64,000 nt of DNA, taken from positions 975,501 to 1,039,500 of the forward strand of contig NZ_CP022254.1 of the NCBI RefSeq assembly GCF_003119195.2. The letters are read 5' to 3'. Position 1 is the stretch's first letter; each line of letters opens with the position of its first letter. Made by a program: the position numbers and the translations under genes. Under the pieces are notes generated by a model, which saw only the letters and a program-made list of their open reading frames with translations, had not been told where the DNA came from and did not search any database. Positions 26,547-39,593 of the stretch are shown here, piece after piece. The stretch comes from Azospirillum baldaniorum. GTDB taxonomy: Bacteria; Pseudomonadota; Alphaproteobacteria; Azospirillales; Azospirillaceae.

Positions 26547-27383
26547 TTACGATCCTTTGATGAAAGCCAGCACGTCGGCGTTGAAGCGGTCCTGGTGGGT
26601 GGCCGTCAGGCCGTGCGGCGCCCCTTCGTAGACCGTCAGCGTCGCCTGCGGCGCGATCTCCACGGCGCGGCGGGCCGCCGCGTCGATGGGCACGATCTGG
26701 TCGTCGTCGCCGTGGATCAACAGCGTCGGAAGCGCCATCTTCCTCAGATCCTCGGTGAAATCGGTTTCCGAGAATTGCTGGATGCAATCGTAGGCGCCCT
26801 TGATCCCGGCCATCATGCCCTGCAGCCAGAAGGATTGCCGCAGCCCTTCCGACACCTTCGCCCCGTCGCGGTTGAAGCCGTAGAAGGGCATGGTCAGGTC
26901 CAGGAAGAACTGCGACCGGTCGTCGTAGGTGCCCTTGCGGATGCCGTCGAAGACCTCCATCGGCAGGCCGCCGGGGTTGGCGGCGGTCTTCAGCATGATC
27001 GGCGGCACCGCCCCGACCAGAACGGCCTTGGCGACCCTCCCGGTGCCGTGGCGCCCGATGTAGCGGGCGACCTCGCCGCCGCCGGTGGAATGGCCGATCA
27101 TCACCGCGTCGCGCACGTCCAGCGCGTCGAGCAGTTCGGCCAGATCGTCGGCGTACTGGTCCATGTGGTTGCCGGTCCAGGTCTGGTCCGAGCGGCCATG
27201 GCTGCGCCGGTCGTGGGCGATGACCCGGTAGCCCTGCTGGCCGAAGAACAGCATCTGCCCGTCCCAGGCGTCGGCGCTGAGCGGCCATCCGTGCGAGAAG
27301 ACCACCGGCTGTCCGCTGCCCCAGTCCTTGTAGAAGATGCGGGTGCCGTCCTTGGTCGAGATCGTGCTCAAAACCCCCTCCAT
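26547..27383 (-). CDS. Alpha/beta hydrolase (non-haem chloroperoxidase-like)
   Basis: This 278-residue protein starts [20 protein letters not shown]. The oxyanion region is [16 protein letters not shown], the nucleophile Ser sits in [14 protein letters not shown], the acid is in [10 protein letters not shown], and the His is in [10 protein letters not shown]. This is the bacterial non-haem chloroperoxidase/arylesterase pattern; true activity is probably ester or perester hydrolysis. A long 5' leader (~115 bp from the palindrome to ATG) parallels that of the isochorismatase-like gene. It is convergent with the response regulator. Confidence 0.9.
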   Translation of the reverse strand: MEGVLSTISTKDGTRIFYKDWGSGQPVVFSHGWPLSADAWDGQMLFFGQQGYRVIAHDRRSHGRSDQTWTGNHMDQYADDLAELLDALDVRDAVMIGHSTGGGEVARYIGRHGTGRVAKAVLVGAVPPIMLKTAANPGGLPMEVFDGIRKGTYDDRSQFFLDLTMPFYGFNRDGAKVSEGLRQSFWLQGMMAGIKGAYDCIQQFSETDFTEDLRKMALPTLLIHGDDDQIVPIDAAARRAVEIAPQATLTVYEGAPHGLTATHQDRFNADVLAFIKGS

Positions 27384-27796
27384 TTTTCGGGCGCGCGAAA
27401 GATCCGCGGCGCGAGGGGAAGGCGGACACCGGCCTTCCCATGGGCAGCGCGGAACCTCGTCGGCGTCACAACAGTGCCGAAGGCGGTCCGGCCTGGAAAC
27501 TATACGGAGGTATCGGTGGCCTGCCCGTGCGTATGGCAAGCCGATGAAGAGCGGGGCCGCTGAATCACGGGCGGGGAGCCGAGAACGGAAAGGCGCGCGA
27601 ATCGGCGCTGCCACTGTTCGCCCAGCGGTGGAAATATTTCGTTTTTTCAATCAGTTCTGGTGCTTTTGTCGAAGATTTAGCGCCCTTTGCGTCTTCCGGA
27701 TGGGCACGGCATCGTTTATCTTCGGACAGCGGTGGACAGGAAGCCTATCCATCTGGGAAATGTGCGGACGGTTTCTTGGAGGAGCGGAGCTTGCGA
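27384..27796. other. Intergenic region between alpha/beta hydrolase and diguanylate cyclase
   Basis: This 413-bp stretch holds the second palindrome at 27500-27514, an AT-richer segment around 27625-27730, and no convincing gene. Confidence 0.5.
27500..27514. promoter_or_regulatory. Palindromic operator candidate, copy 2
   Basis: On the minus strand GATACCTCCGTATAG aligns with TATACCTTGGTATAT of copy 1, identical at ATACCT and GTATA. It lies 117 bp upstream of the alpha/beta hydrolase start, close to the 131-bp distance of copy 1 from its minus-strand gene. Confidence 0.55.
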
Positions 27797-29434
27797 ATGC
27801 TCGTCGCGGTGGTTGATGAACTGCGCCGGCAAAGCCGCAGCGTCATCGTACGTCTTATGCTTTTTGGACTAGCTCTGGTCTTCGTTGGCGCCTGCGCGCG
27901 CATCTGGGTTCTGTCCTCCTTCTTGGAGGGCAAGATCAACAACCTGGCCTCGTCCCAACAGCAATCGACCGCTTCCTACGTTGCCCACGACATCGACGAG
28001 AAGATCAAGGCACGGCTCGACCTCCTGCGCCGCGCCGCCGGAAGCCTGCCATTGGCAGCCCTCGACGATCCCACGGCCCTGCGCGACTGGCTGAAACGGC
28101 ATCAGGACATCGCGCCTTTGTTCTCGCGCGGGCTGATGGTCGTCCGGCCCGACGGCCACGAGGTCGTCGCCGATTATCCGGAACGGCACCGGTCGCCGGA
28201 TTTCGACGTCTCAAGCCGCGATTGGTTCCAGGCGGCGCTGAACTCCCGCGAACCGGTGATCGGGCGGCCCGCCCGCTCCTCTCTCGACGACGAGCCGATG
28301 GTGGTCATGGCGATGGCCGTCACCGACGCCGCCGGACGCCCGGTCGCGGTCCTGAGCGGCGCCACCGCCCTGTCGTCGCCGGGCTTCCTCAATCTGGTCC
28401 AGGGAAACCGCATCGGGCGCAGCGGCGGTTTCCTCCTGGTCTCCCCCCGCGACAGGCTGTTCGTGTCGGCCAGCGACCACGGGATGATCCTGACCGCGAC
28501 CCCGCCGGAAGGGGTGAACCCGCTGCACGACCGGGCCATGGCCGGTTACCGCGGCACCGGCGTCACCGTCAACGCGGCGGGGGTGGAGGAATTGTCCGCC
28601 ATCGCCGCGGTCCCGACGGCGGGCTGGTTCCTGGTCGCCCGGCTGCCCACGGCGGAGGCGTTCGAGGGGGTGCGCGACCTCCAGACCTTCATCGCCACCA
28701 ACAGCCTGATGATCGCCGCCTTCGCCGTGACCGTGCTGTTCATCGGCATGCGCCGCTTCTTCCGCCCGCTGACCGAGGCGGCGCGGCGGATGCACCAGAT
28801 GGCCGACGGGCATGTCGAGCTGGCGCCCCTGCCGGTCCATCGCATGGATGAGGTCGGGGAACTGGCGCAGGGCTTCAACTATCTGCTGGGCAAGCTGCGG
28901 GAGCAGGAGGCCGCCCTGCGGGCGAGCGAGGCGCGCATGGCCCACATGGCCCACCACGACGCGCTGACCGGACTGCCGAACCGCGCCATGTTCCACGACC
29001 GGCTGCAACAGGCCATCGACCGGTCGGAGCGCGGCGGCGCCCTGTTCGCCCTGCTCTACATCGACCTCGACGGTTTCAAGCCGATCAACGACACCCATGG
29101 CCACAGCCGGGGCGACGAGGTCCTGCGGGTGGTGGCGCGGCGCCTGTCCGGCCTGCTGCGCAAATCCGACCTGATCGCCCGCATCGGCGGCGACGAGTTC
29201 GCCATCATCCTGGAGGTGGAGGTGACCCCCGCCGGGGCGGAAACCGTCGCCGACAAGTGCCGGACGGCGCTGGCGGAGCCCATCCTGATCGACGGGCTGC
29301 GGCTGCCGCTCGCCCTGTCGATCGGCGTCGCGGTCTATCCGCAGGACGGGCGGGACGCCCAGCAACTCATCGTCCACGCCGATCAGGCGATGTACGCGGT
29401 CAAGAGGGGCGCCGTCCGGGTCCCGGCCCTGTAG
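27797..29434 (+). CDS. Membrane diguanylate cyclase (dCache-HAMP-GGDEF)
   Basis: This 545-residue protein starts MLVAVVDELRRQSRSVIVRL. The ATG at 27797 is preferred to a TTG seven codons earlier because CGGAG lies 8 bp upstream. It has a membrane helix at ~17-36, a double-Cache sensor to ~290, a second helix (IATNSLMIAAFAVTVLFIG), HAMP, and a GGDEF domain with intact GGDEF. An RxxD inhibitory site (RKSD) lies exactly five residues before GGDEF, so product feedback by c-di-GMP is expected. No EAL domain. Synthesis of c-di-GMP in response to an external ligand is inferred. Confidence 0.93.
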   Translation: MLVAVVDELRRQSRSVIVRLMLFGLALVFVGACARIWVLSSFLEGKINNLASSQQQSTASYVAHDIDEKIKARLDLLRRAAGSLPLAALDDPTALRDWLKRHQDIAPLFSRGLMVVRPDGHEVVADYPERHRSPDFDVSSRDWFQAALNSREPVIGRPARSSLDDEPMVVMAMAVTDAAGRPVAVLSGATALSSPGFLNLVQGNRIGRSGGFLLVSPRDRLFVSASDHGMILTATPPEGVNPLHDRAMAGYRGTGVTVNAAGVEELSAIAAVPTAGWFLVARLPTAEAFEGVRDLQTFIATNSLMIAAFAVTVLFIGMRRFFRPLTEAARRMHQMADGHVELAPLPVHRMDEVGELAQGFNYLLGKLREQEAALRASEARMAHMAHHDALTGLPNRAMFHDRLQQAIDRSERGGALFALLYIDLDGFKPINDTHGHSRGDEVLRVVARRLSGLLRKSDLIARIGGDEFAIILEVEVTPAGAETVADKCRTALAEPILIDGLRLPLALSIGVAVYPQDGRDAQQLIVHADQAMYAVKRGAVRVPAL

Positions 29435-29444
29435 ACCCTCCCAC

Positions 29445-29627
29445 TCAGTGGCAGCTTGAACCACCACCGGCCGGGCCGCAGCCCTTGCACCCGCCGCCGC
29501 AACCGGAGCCCTTCGGCGCGGCCCTGCCCAGCAGGCGGGCGCGCAGCCCGGCGGGCAGGATCACCCGCCACACCGTCCACGCCGCGGCCAGCGCCACCAC
29601 CACGGCGACCAGAAGATCCTGCCACAT
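29445..29627 (-). CDS. FeoB-associated Cys-rich membrane protein
   Basis: This 60-residue protein has one membrane helix (MWQDLLVAVVVALAAAWTVW) and a cytoplasmic tail rich in Cys and Gly (GCGGGCKGCGPAGGGSSCH). It follows feoB by 33 bp in the same direction after a GGGGAGG ribosome site. Proteins of this shape are recurrent third members of feo operons and may deliver or sense iron. Confidence 0.88.
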   Translation of the reverse strand: MWQDLLVAVVVALAAAWTVWRVILPAGLRARLLGRAAPKGSGCGGGCKGCGPAGGGSSCH

Positions 29628-29660
29628 GGCCGTGCCCTCCCCTTTCCTTGCAGCAGCCCC

Positions 29661-31550
29661 TTACAGCAACGCCAAGGCGACGCGGTAGGTGATGAAGCTC
29701 GCCCCATAGGCCAGCGTGATCATGTAGGCGAACATCACCGCCGGCCAGAACCAGCCGTTGGTCTCCCGCTTCACCACCGACAGGGTGGCGACGCATTGCG
29801 GGGCGAAGACGTACCAGGCGAGCAGCGACAGCGCGGTCGGCAGGCTCCAGGAGGCGGCCAGCGCCCCGGCCAGCGAGGATTGCAGCGCGTCGCCGCTCTC
29901 GCTCAGCGCGTAGATCGTGCCCAGCACGCCGACCGCAACCTCGCGCGCCGCGATGCCCGGCACCAGCGCCACGGCGATCTGCCAGGTGAAGCCGATGGGC
30001 GCCAGCAGCGGTTCCAGCGCGTGGCCGATCATGCCGGCGATGGAATACTGGATGGCCGGCTCGGTCGCCCCCTCCGGCGCGCCGGGGAAGCTCGCCAGGA
30101 ACCACATGACGATCATCAGCGCGAAGATCGTCGTGCCGGCCCGCGCCAGGAAGACCTTGGCCCGCTCGAACAGGCCCAGCGCGATGTCGCGCGGGTTGGG
30201 CAGGCGATAGGCCGGCAGCTCCATCAGCAGCGGCTCGCGGGCGCCCTTGAACACCGTGCCCTTCAGAACGAAGGCGACGGCCAGCGCCGACAGGATGCCG
30301 GCGGCGTAGAGCGCGAACATCACCAGCCCCGGCAGCCCGACCAGCCCGCCCAGCAGCGGACGGTCCGGCACGAAGGCCGCGATCAGCAGCGTGTAGACCG
30401 GCAGCCGGGCCGAGCACGTCATCAGCGGGGCGATCATGATGGTCGCCAGCCGGTCGGCGCGGTTCTCGATGGTGCGCGCCGCCATGACGCCGGGCACCGC
30501 GCAGGCGAAGCTGGACAGCAGCGGGATGAAGGCCCGCCCATGCAGCCCCACCCCGCCCATCAGCCGGTCCAGCAGAAAGGCGGCGCGGGCGAGATAGCCG
30601 GTCGCCTCCAGCACCAGGATGAAGAAGAACAGCACGAGGATCTGCGGCAGGAAGATGACCACGCTGCCCACCCCGGCGATGATCCCGTCGGTCAGCAGGC
30701 TGCGCAGCGCGCCGTCCGGCAGGGTGGCGGCCACCCAGTCCTTGAGCCCGCTGACCGCGCCGTCGATCAGGTTCATCGGCGCCTCGGCCCAGGCGAACAC
30801 CGCCTGGAACATCAGGAACAGCACGAGGAACAGGAAGGCCAGCCCGAACACCGGGTGCAGCAGCACGGCGTCCACCCGCCGGGTCGCCAGCGGAGGCAGG
30901 CCGGCGTCGGCCACGCAGCCGGCCAGTAGCCCTTCGACCTCCTGGTGGTAGGCCCGCAGGTCGCGCGAGGAGGGCTCGCTCCAGCCGCAGGGAGGAGGAT
31001 TCTCCCCCGCATCGGACGCCATGGCCATGGCGCCGTCGATCTGCTCCAGAAGTGGCTGGACGCCGCCGCGGCGGATGGCGACGGTCGGCACCACCGGCAC
31101 GCCGAGCGCTGCGGACAGCGCCGCCGCGTCGATGCGGCAGCCGCGCTTCTCCGCCGCGTCCATCATGTTCAGCGCCAGGATGATCGGGCGGCCCAGGCGC
31201 TTCAGTTCCACCACCAGCCGCAGGTTCAGGCGCAGGTTGGTGGCGTCGGCGACGCAGACCAGCAGGTCCGGACTGTCCTCGTGCGAGAAGCGGCCGAGCA
31301 CGACGTCGCGGGTCACCTCCTCGTCGGGGGAGCGGGCGCGCAGGCTGTAGGTGCCCGGCAGGTCGATCACCTGCACCCGGCGGCCGAGCGGGCTGACGAA
31401 ATGCCCGATCTTCCGTTCCACGGTGACGCCGGGGTAGTTCGCCACCTTCTGGCGGGAACCGGTGAGCGCGTTGAACAGGGCGGTCTTGCCGCAGTTCGGG
31501 TTGCCGACCAGCGCGATGCGCGGCGGCAGGGCGGAGTCCAGGACCGACAT
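29661..31550 (-). CDS. feoB: Ferrous iron transporter FeoB
   Basis: This 629-residue protein imports Fe(II) across the inner membrane. The N-terminal G domain has G1 GNPNCGKTALFNALTG, the switch region GVTVERK, G3 DLPGTYSL and G4 NMMD. The membrane part from ~215 has two Gate-type segments with the conserved PLMTCSARLPVYTLL and FAPQCVATLSVVKRET. It is at the short end of FeoB lengths, though no domain seems missing. It lies 67 bp after feoA and is likely co-transcribed. No convincing Fur or Fnr site was seen. Confidence 0.95.
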   Translation of the reverse strand: MSVLDSALPPRIALVGNPNCGKTALFNALTGSRQKVANYPGVTVERKIGHFVSPLGRRVQVIDLPGTYSLRARSPDEEVTRDVVLGRFSHEDSPDLLVCVADATNLRLNLRLVVELKRLGRPIILALNMMDAAEKRGCRIDAAALSAALGVPVVPTVAIRRGGVQPLLEQIDGAMAMASDAGENPPPCGWSEPSSRDLRAYHQEVEGLLAGCVADAGLPPLATRRVDAVLLHPVFGLAFLFLVLFLMFQAVFAWAEAPMNLIDGAVSGLKDWVAATLPDGALRSLLTDGIIAGVGSVVIFLPQILVLFFFILVLEATGYLARAAFLLDRLMGGVGLHGRAFIPLLSSFACAVPGVMAARTIENRADRLATIMIAPLMTCSARLPVYTLLIAAFVPDRPLLGGLVGLPGLVMFALYAAGILSALAVAFVLKGTVFKGAREPLLMELPAYRLPNPRDIALGLFERAKVFLARAGTTIFALMIVMWFLASFPGAPEGATEPAIQYSIAGMIGHALEPLLAPIGFTWQIAVALVPGIAAREVAVGVLGTIYALSESGDALQSSLAGALAASWSLPTALSLLAWYVFAPQCVATLSVVKRETNGWFWPAVMFAYMITLAYGASFITYRVALALL

Positions 31551-31617
31551 GGCCGGATGTCCTTGCAGGAGGTCGCTTTGAAGGAGGGTGGCGGCGCCGC
31601 GGGTCAGATGGCGGGCG

Positions 31618-31917
31618 TCAGGCGGCGGGCGCCACCAGCACGGCGCGCGCCTCGGCGCGGCGGAGCGCCAGCGTGTGCTCGTTCACGCGGATGGCGATGG
31701 GGTCGCGGCCCGGAAAGGCTTCGTGCAGGACCTCGACGTGGGAGCCTTCGACCAGCCCCATCTCGATCATGCGCCGTTCCAGCTCCCCTTCGGGAAGGGT
31801 GGTGACGACCCCCCGCTCATCGACGCCGGTCACGCGGGCGCGCTCGCCCTTCTTCAACTCGCCCAAATGCCGTCCGCCGGGGGACTGGCCCGTTTCGGGG
31901 GTGGGATGACCGCTCAT
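31618..31917 (-). CDS. feoA: Ferrous iron transport protein FeoA
   Basis: This 99-residue protein has a C-terminal SH3-like FeoA domain: LGELKKGERARVTGV, ERRMIEMGLVEGSHVEVLHE and DPIAIRVNEHTLALRRAEA. It is a small cytoplasmic partner of FeoB. The start follows AGGTG. It is the first gene of feoA-feoB-Cys-rich. Confidence 0.93.
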   Translation of the reverse strand: MSGHPTPETGQSPGGRHLGELKKGERARVTGVDERGVVTTLPEGELERRMIEMGLVEGSHVEVLHEAFPGRDPIAIRVNEHTLALRRAEARAVLVAPAA

Positions 31918-32052
31918 GGCTGCACCTGATCGCACCGGGAGGTGGGGGGCGCGTTCCTGTCCGCCCCTCTTCGCCGCGGATGATCCTGCGAAGCGTTCGC
32001 ATCCGTCCAGCCGGCTAAATGTCGCAGGAGCCTTGTAAAATGAGCGTAACGA

Positions 32053-32069
32053 CCATATCGCGATTATGG
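32053..32069. promoter_or_regulatory. Imperfect dyad upstream of feoA
   Basis: CCATA and TATGG arms surround a TCGCGA core. It overlaps the stop codon of the upstream TPR gene and lies ~140 bp before feoA. It may bind a regulator, but no known iron-box consensus fits. Confidence 0.25.
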
Positions 32070-32870
32070 TTTTGCGGGTGCCGGTCCCTTCGCGTCGCCC
32101 TTGGCGGCGGGAGCCGGCGCCCTGGCGGAGCGGTCGAGGTTGGCCTGCGCCGTCTTCGCCGCCGCGCTGTTCGGCGTGTTGCGAACGATCTGGCTCCAAT
32201 CCTCCCGCGCGCCCGGCAGATTGCCGGCCTGCGCCTTGATTGTGGCACGCAGCAGCAGGGCGTCGGGATCGCCGGGGCGCAGTTCCAGCGCGCGGTCGAT
32301 GTCGGCGACGGCCTGCCGGTCGTTGGCCAGCGCCTTGTGGGCGGCGGCGCGGTAGAGATAGGCCTCGGGCCGCCGCGGGTCCTTCTTCAGCGCCGCGTCC
32401 AGGTCGGCCACGGCGTCCCAGAAGCGCTCCGTCTCGGCCCGCGCGATGGCGCGGTCGATCAGCAGGTCCACGTCATCCGGCTGGAGCGCCAGGGCGCGGC
32501 TGTAGGCCCGCTCCGCCCGCACATTGTCACCGGCGCGCAGCCACGCCCAGCCGGCCCGCCCGAGGATCGAGGCCCCGGCCTTCGGATCGTCCTTGCCCAG
32601 CACCGGGGCCAGTTCCTCCAGCCGCGCCCCGGCGGTGGTGAAGTCGCCTTTGTGGAACAGCGCCAGCGCCTGGCACAGCCGGGCATGGTCGCCGCCGCCG
32701 CGGTTCAGCCAGGTCTGCGCGCTCTCCAGCGCTTCGGCCGGGCGCTTCTCGGCGAGCGTCAGGCAGGCCTGGAACTCCCGGTTGTGATCGACGGCGGGAG
32801 CGGAGAAGGCCGGGCCGGCGGAGAAGAGCGCCAGCGCGGCCGTGATGAGGTAAGCGTTGCGTCGGTTCAT
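32064..32870 (-). CDS. Exported TPR protein
   Basis: This 268-residue protein starts MNRRNAYLITAALALFSAGPAFS, a signal peptide cut near FSAPA. It carries at least four TPR units, for example AERAYSRALALQPDDVD, AVADLDAALKKDPRRPEA and AVADIDRALELRPGDPDA. The C-terminus is Ala/Pro/Lys-rich. A periplasmic scaffold is inferred. It is divergent from the epimerase gene. Confidence 0.85.
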   Translation of the reverse strand: MNRRNAYLITAALALFSAGPAFSAPAVDHNREFQACLTLAEKRPAEALESAQTWLNRGGGDHARLCQALALFHKGDFTTAGARLEELAPVLGKDDPKAGASILGRAGWAWLRAGDNVRAERAYSRALALQPDDVDLLIDRAIARAETERFWDAVADLDAALKKDPRRPEAYLYRAAAHKALANDRQAVADIDRALELRPGDPDALLLRATIKAQAGNLPGAREDWSQIVRNTPNSAAAKTAQANLDRSARAPAPAAKGDAKGPAPAKP

Positions 32871-32922
32871 GGCGGCCTTACACTCCGCCATTGCCGCTTC
32901 CGACGCAAGGACCCCGCAAGAC

Positions 32923-33804
32923 ATGGCTTCACCCCGTCTGTTCGTCTTCGGCCTGGGCTTCACCGCCCGCGTGTTCGCCGACCGGCTGAAGGCCGAGGGC
33001 TGGCGGATCGCCGCCACCTGCCGCGGCGAGGACAAGCGCGCCGCCCTGGAGGCGCAGGGCATCGAGGCGTTCCTGTTCGACCGGGGCCGCCCACTGGAGG
33101 ACGCCCGCGCCGCCCTCGCCGGCACCACCCATCTGCTCGTCAGCGTGCCGCCCGACGAGCGGGGCGACCCGGTGCTCGACCAGCACGCCATGGATCTGGC
33201 GGACCTGCGGACGCTCGACTGGGCCGGCTATCTTTCCACCACCGGGGTCTACGGCGACACCAAGGGCGAGTGGGTGGGCGAGGCGGCGTGGCTGCGCCCG
33301 ACCGGCGAGCGGCAGAAACGCCGCGTCGAGGCGGAGCGCGGCTGGCTGAACCTCTACCGCCAGTACGGCGTGCCGATGCATCTCTTCCGGCTGGCCGGCA
33401 TCTACGGGCCGGGGCGCAGCGCGCTGGACAACGTGCGCGACGGCACCGCCCGGCGGGTGGACAAGCCCGGACAGGTGTTCAGCCGCATCCATGTGGAGGA
33501 CATCGCGGCGACGCTGCGCGCCTCGATGGACAAGCCGACGCTGGGCGCGGTCTACAACGTCGCCGACGACCTGCCCTCCCCCTCCCACGAGGTGGTGAGC
33601 TACGCCTGCGGCCTGCTGGGGGTCGAGCCGCCGCCATTGGTGCCCTTCGAGGAGGCCGGACTGTCGCCGATGGCCGCCAGCTTCTACGCCGACTGCCGCC
33701 GGGTGAAGAACGACCGCATCAAGCGCCAGCTCGGCGTGGCGCTGGCCTACCCCGACTACCGCGCCGGGCTGGACGCCCAGTTCGCGGCGGAGAGCGGGCG
33801 GTAG
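32923..33804 (+). CDS. NAD-dependent epimerase/dehydratase-like protein (YeeZ type)
   Basis: This 293-residue protein has an N-terminal Rossmann motif (LFVFGLGFTARVFA), where GxGxxA replaces the usual GxxGxxG, a YeeZ-type trait. Other marks are YLSTTGVYGDTKGEWV, RLAGIYGPGRSALDNV and FSRIHVEDIAATL. The extended SDR catalytic Tyr-x3-Lys is represented by the VYGDTKG region and is not canonical. Cytoplasmic; substrate unknown. Confidence 0.82.
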   Translation: MASPRLFVFGLGFTARVFADRLKAEGWRIAATCRGEDKRAALEAQGIEAFLFDRGRPLEDARAALAGTTHLLVSVPPDERGDPVLDQHAMDLADLRTLDWAGYLSTTGVYGDTKGEWVGEAAWLRPTGERQKRRVEAERGWLNLYRQYGVPMHLFRLAGIYGPGRSALDNVRDGTARRVDKPGQVFSRIHVEDIAATLRASMDKPTLGAVYNVADDLPSPSHEVVSYACGLLGVEPPPLVPFEEAGLSPMAASFYADCRRVKNDRIKRQLGVALAYPDYRAGLDAQFAAESGR

Positions 33805-34066
33805 AGTCGCGGCGGCGCGAATCGCGCGCCCTCCCGCCCCGGCCGCATTCCCCCTACGGCGGCACCCCGCGGGGGCGTCACGGGCCTCCGGATGGGCTGG
33901 AATCGTCGTTTCCGGCGACCGCCCGACCGCGCCGAACGAATTTGGTTCGGCAAAACCGACGTTGTGGTATCATGCGCCCCCGTTCCGGCCCGCTGGATTG
34001 CGGCCGGACCGGCATGGGTACGCCTGCGAATCGCAAAAAACACGACCTGCCGAGACGACGACCAGC

Positions 34067-35197
34067 ATGAACATCATCATCGAACGCGCCGCCCTTCTCC
34101 GGTCCCTTGGTCATGTGCAGAGCGTGGTGGAGCGCAGGAACACCATCCCCATTCTGTCCAACGTGCTGCTGCGGGCGAGCGACGGCGAGCTGTCGCTGGC
34201 CGCCACCGACATGGACCTGGAGATCGTCGAGACGGTCCCGGCCACGGTGACCCGCGCGGGCGGCACCACCGCCCCGGCCCACACGCTGTACGACATCGTG
34301 CGCAAGCTGCCCGACGGCAGCCAGGTGGAGCTGGACATCGGCGGTGACGGCACAATCCTGACGCTGCGCGCCGGCCGCTCGCAGTTCAAGCTGTCCTGCC
34401 TGCCGGTCGACGATTTCCCGCAGCTGTCCGGCGGCGACCTGCCGCACCGCTTCGACCTGACGGCGGGCGACCTGCGGGCGCTGGTCGACCGCACCCGCTT
34501 CGCCATCTCGACCGAAGAGACGCGCTACTACCTCAACGGAATCTACCTGCACGCCGCCAAGGCCAAGGCCGGCGGCGCCGAGCTGCCGGTGCTGCGCGCC
34601 GTGGCGACCGACGGCCACCGCCTGGCGCGGGTCGAGATGCCGCTGCCGGAGGGGGCCGCCGGCATCCCCGGCGTCATCGTTCCGCGCAAGACCGTAAACG
34701 AGATCCGCAAGCTGATCGACGAGGCCGCCGACCGCATCGAGCTGTCGCTGTCGGACAACAAGATCCGCTTCGCCTTCGATTCGGTGGTGGTGACCTCCAA
34801 GCTGATCGACGGCACCTTCCCGGATTACGAGCGGGTCATCCCGGTCGGCAACGACAAGACGATGGAGGTGGACGCCAAGCTGTTCGCCGCCGCCGTGGAC
34901 CGCGTCGCCACCATCTCCACCGAGAAGAGCCGCGCCGTGAAGCTGTCGCTGACCCGCGGCACGCTGACCCTGTCCGCGACCAGCCCCGAGGCCGGCAGCG
35001 CGACGGAGGAGCTGGAGGTCAATTACCAGGAAGGCCCCCTGGAAATCGGCTTCAACTCTCGCTATCTGCTTGATATCACGCAGCAGATCGAGGGCGAGGG
35101 CGCGCGCTTCTCGCTGGCCGACGCCGCGTCGCCGACCATCGTGCGCGACGTCGCCGACTCCACGGCCCTTTACGTGTTGATGCCGATGCGTGTGTGA
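34067..35197 (+). CDS. dnaN: DNA polymerase III beta sliding clamp
   Basis: This 376-residue, three-domain clamp starts MNIIIERAALLRSLGHVQ. Typical motifs are RNTIPILSNVLL, LAATDMDLEI, FAISTEETRYYLNGIYL, ATDGHRLARVE, and the C-terminal partner-binding end YVLMPMRV. It tethers DNA polymerases to DNA. The 262-bp upstream gap has a TATCAT at 33968 that could be a -10, but no good -35 at normal spacing. recF follows after 140 bp. Confidence 0.97.
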   Translation: MNIIIERAALLRSLGHVQSVVERRNTIPILSNVLLRASDGELSLAATDMDLEIVETVPATVTRAGGTTAPAHTLYDIVRKLPDGSQVELDIGGDGTILTLRAGRSQFKLSCLPVDDFPQLSGGDLPHRFDLTAGDLRALVDRTRFAISTEETRYYLNGIYLHAAKAKAGGAELPVLRAVATDGHRLARVEMPLPEGAAGIPGVIVPRKTVNEIRKLIDEAADRIELSLSDNKIRFAFDSVVVTSKLIDGTFPDYERVIPVGNDKTMEVDAKLFAAAVDRVATISTEKSRAVKLSLTRGTLTLSATSPEAGSATEELEVNYQEGPLEIGFNSRYLLDITQQIEGEGARFSLADAASPTIVRDVADSTALYVLMPMRV

Positions 35198-35337
35198 CCG
35201 GTCCGGACGGATCGGCGCTTTTCGGGCCGGCGCGCTCCGGACCCCGTGTTTGACGGGGTGCGGCGGCCCGGTCCCCGCATCCCGGATCGGACGCTTTGCT
35301 CGACGCCAGACAGACTTCGCCCTATCCCGTCCCCGTG

Positions 35338-39103
<3,766 letters not shown>

Positions 39104-39143
39104 ACAAACGGCTCTGGCCCTTAACGCAAAGCTTGAGAAACCG

Positions 39144-39183
39144 AACTCTATGATTGAGAAACTTTAACTCTATGATTGAGAAA
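39144..39183 (+). repeat. Tandem 18-bp direct repeats after gyrB
   Basis: AACTCTATGATTGAGAAA occurs at 39144-39161 and 39166-39183. A partial third copy (CTTGAGAAA) lies just upstream at 39132-39140. The units are AT-rich, unlike the flanks. Confidence 0.8.
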
Positions 39184-39230
39184 GGCTGAGATCAAGCGAA
39201 GCTGGAACTTGACAGAACAGACGCAGAATG

Positions 39231-39259
39231 GGGCGGATCCAACCGGGTCCGCCCTTTTT
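39231..39259 (+). terminator. Intrinsic terminator of the dnaN-recF-gyrB block
   Basis: GGGCGGATCC (39231-39240) pairs with GGGTCCGCCC (39245-39254) through one wobble across a 4-nt loop, and is followed by TTTTT. Confidence 0.92.
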
Positions 39260-39522
39260 CATGAAGCCCACGTTCCACACATGGAACTGGGGCTGGCGCC
39301 CTGCCCCATCAGTCCTTGAGACGCTTGCGCCGCGACGGCTCGGCGCCCCCTTTCGATGATCAAGCCGGCCAACATGACGGACTGGTGCGTCGCCAGAGCA
39401 CGCGCCAAATCGACCACCATGGCAAGCGATGGATTGGAACGGCCGCTGTCAATTTCAGTAAACCGTGAGAATCGACCAGGCATGGCGAGTTTTCTCAAGA
39501 AACACTGAGAACGAAAATTTGT
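39259..39522 (-). pseudogene. Truncated XRE-family regulator remnant
   Basis: In this frame RSQCFLRKLAMPGRFSRFTE and then IDSGRSNPSLAMVVDLARAL match the second half of an XRE helix-turn-helix (SQ...LA...G.S...IE.G...PS). The first helices are missing, because a stop sits four codons before the SQ. No ATG stands at a sensible place. It marks the left edge of the accessory island; its own stop touches the gyrB terminator. Confidence 0.6.
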
Positions 39523-39593
39523 TCACTTAAATATGAGATCCCATCCGGATCTTATGGCCATTGTCGGCTTTGAATGACACTGGGACAAGAGGC

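Noticed and set aside
31918..32070. Fur or Fnr box upstream of feoA
   Set aside because: No TTGAT-N4-ATCAA and no 19-bp Fur-like palindrome; only an imperfect dyad of unknown meaning.
33805..34066. Possible replication origin near dnaN
   Set aside because: No dnaA gene and no cluster of TTATCCACA boxes; in alphaproteobacteria the origin is often far from dnaN.
39259..39522. Functional small XRE regulator
   Set aside because: The first half of the helix-turn-helix is missing behind an in-frame stop, and no start codon lies in a useful place.
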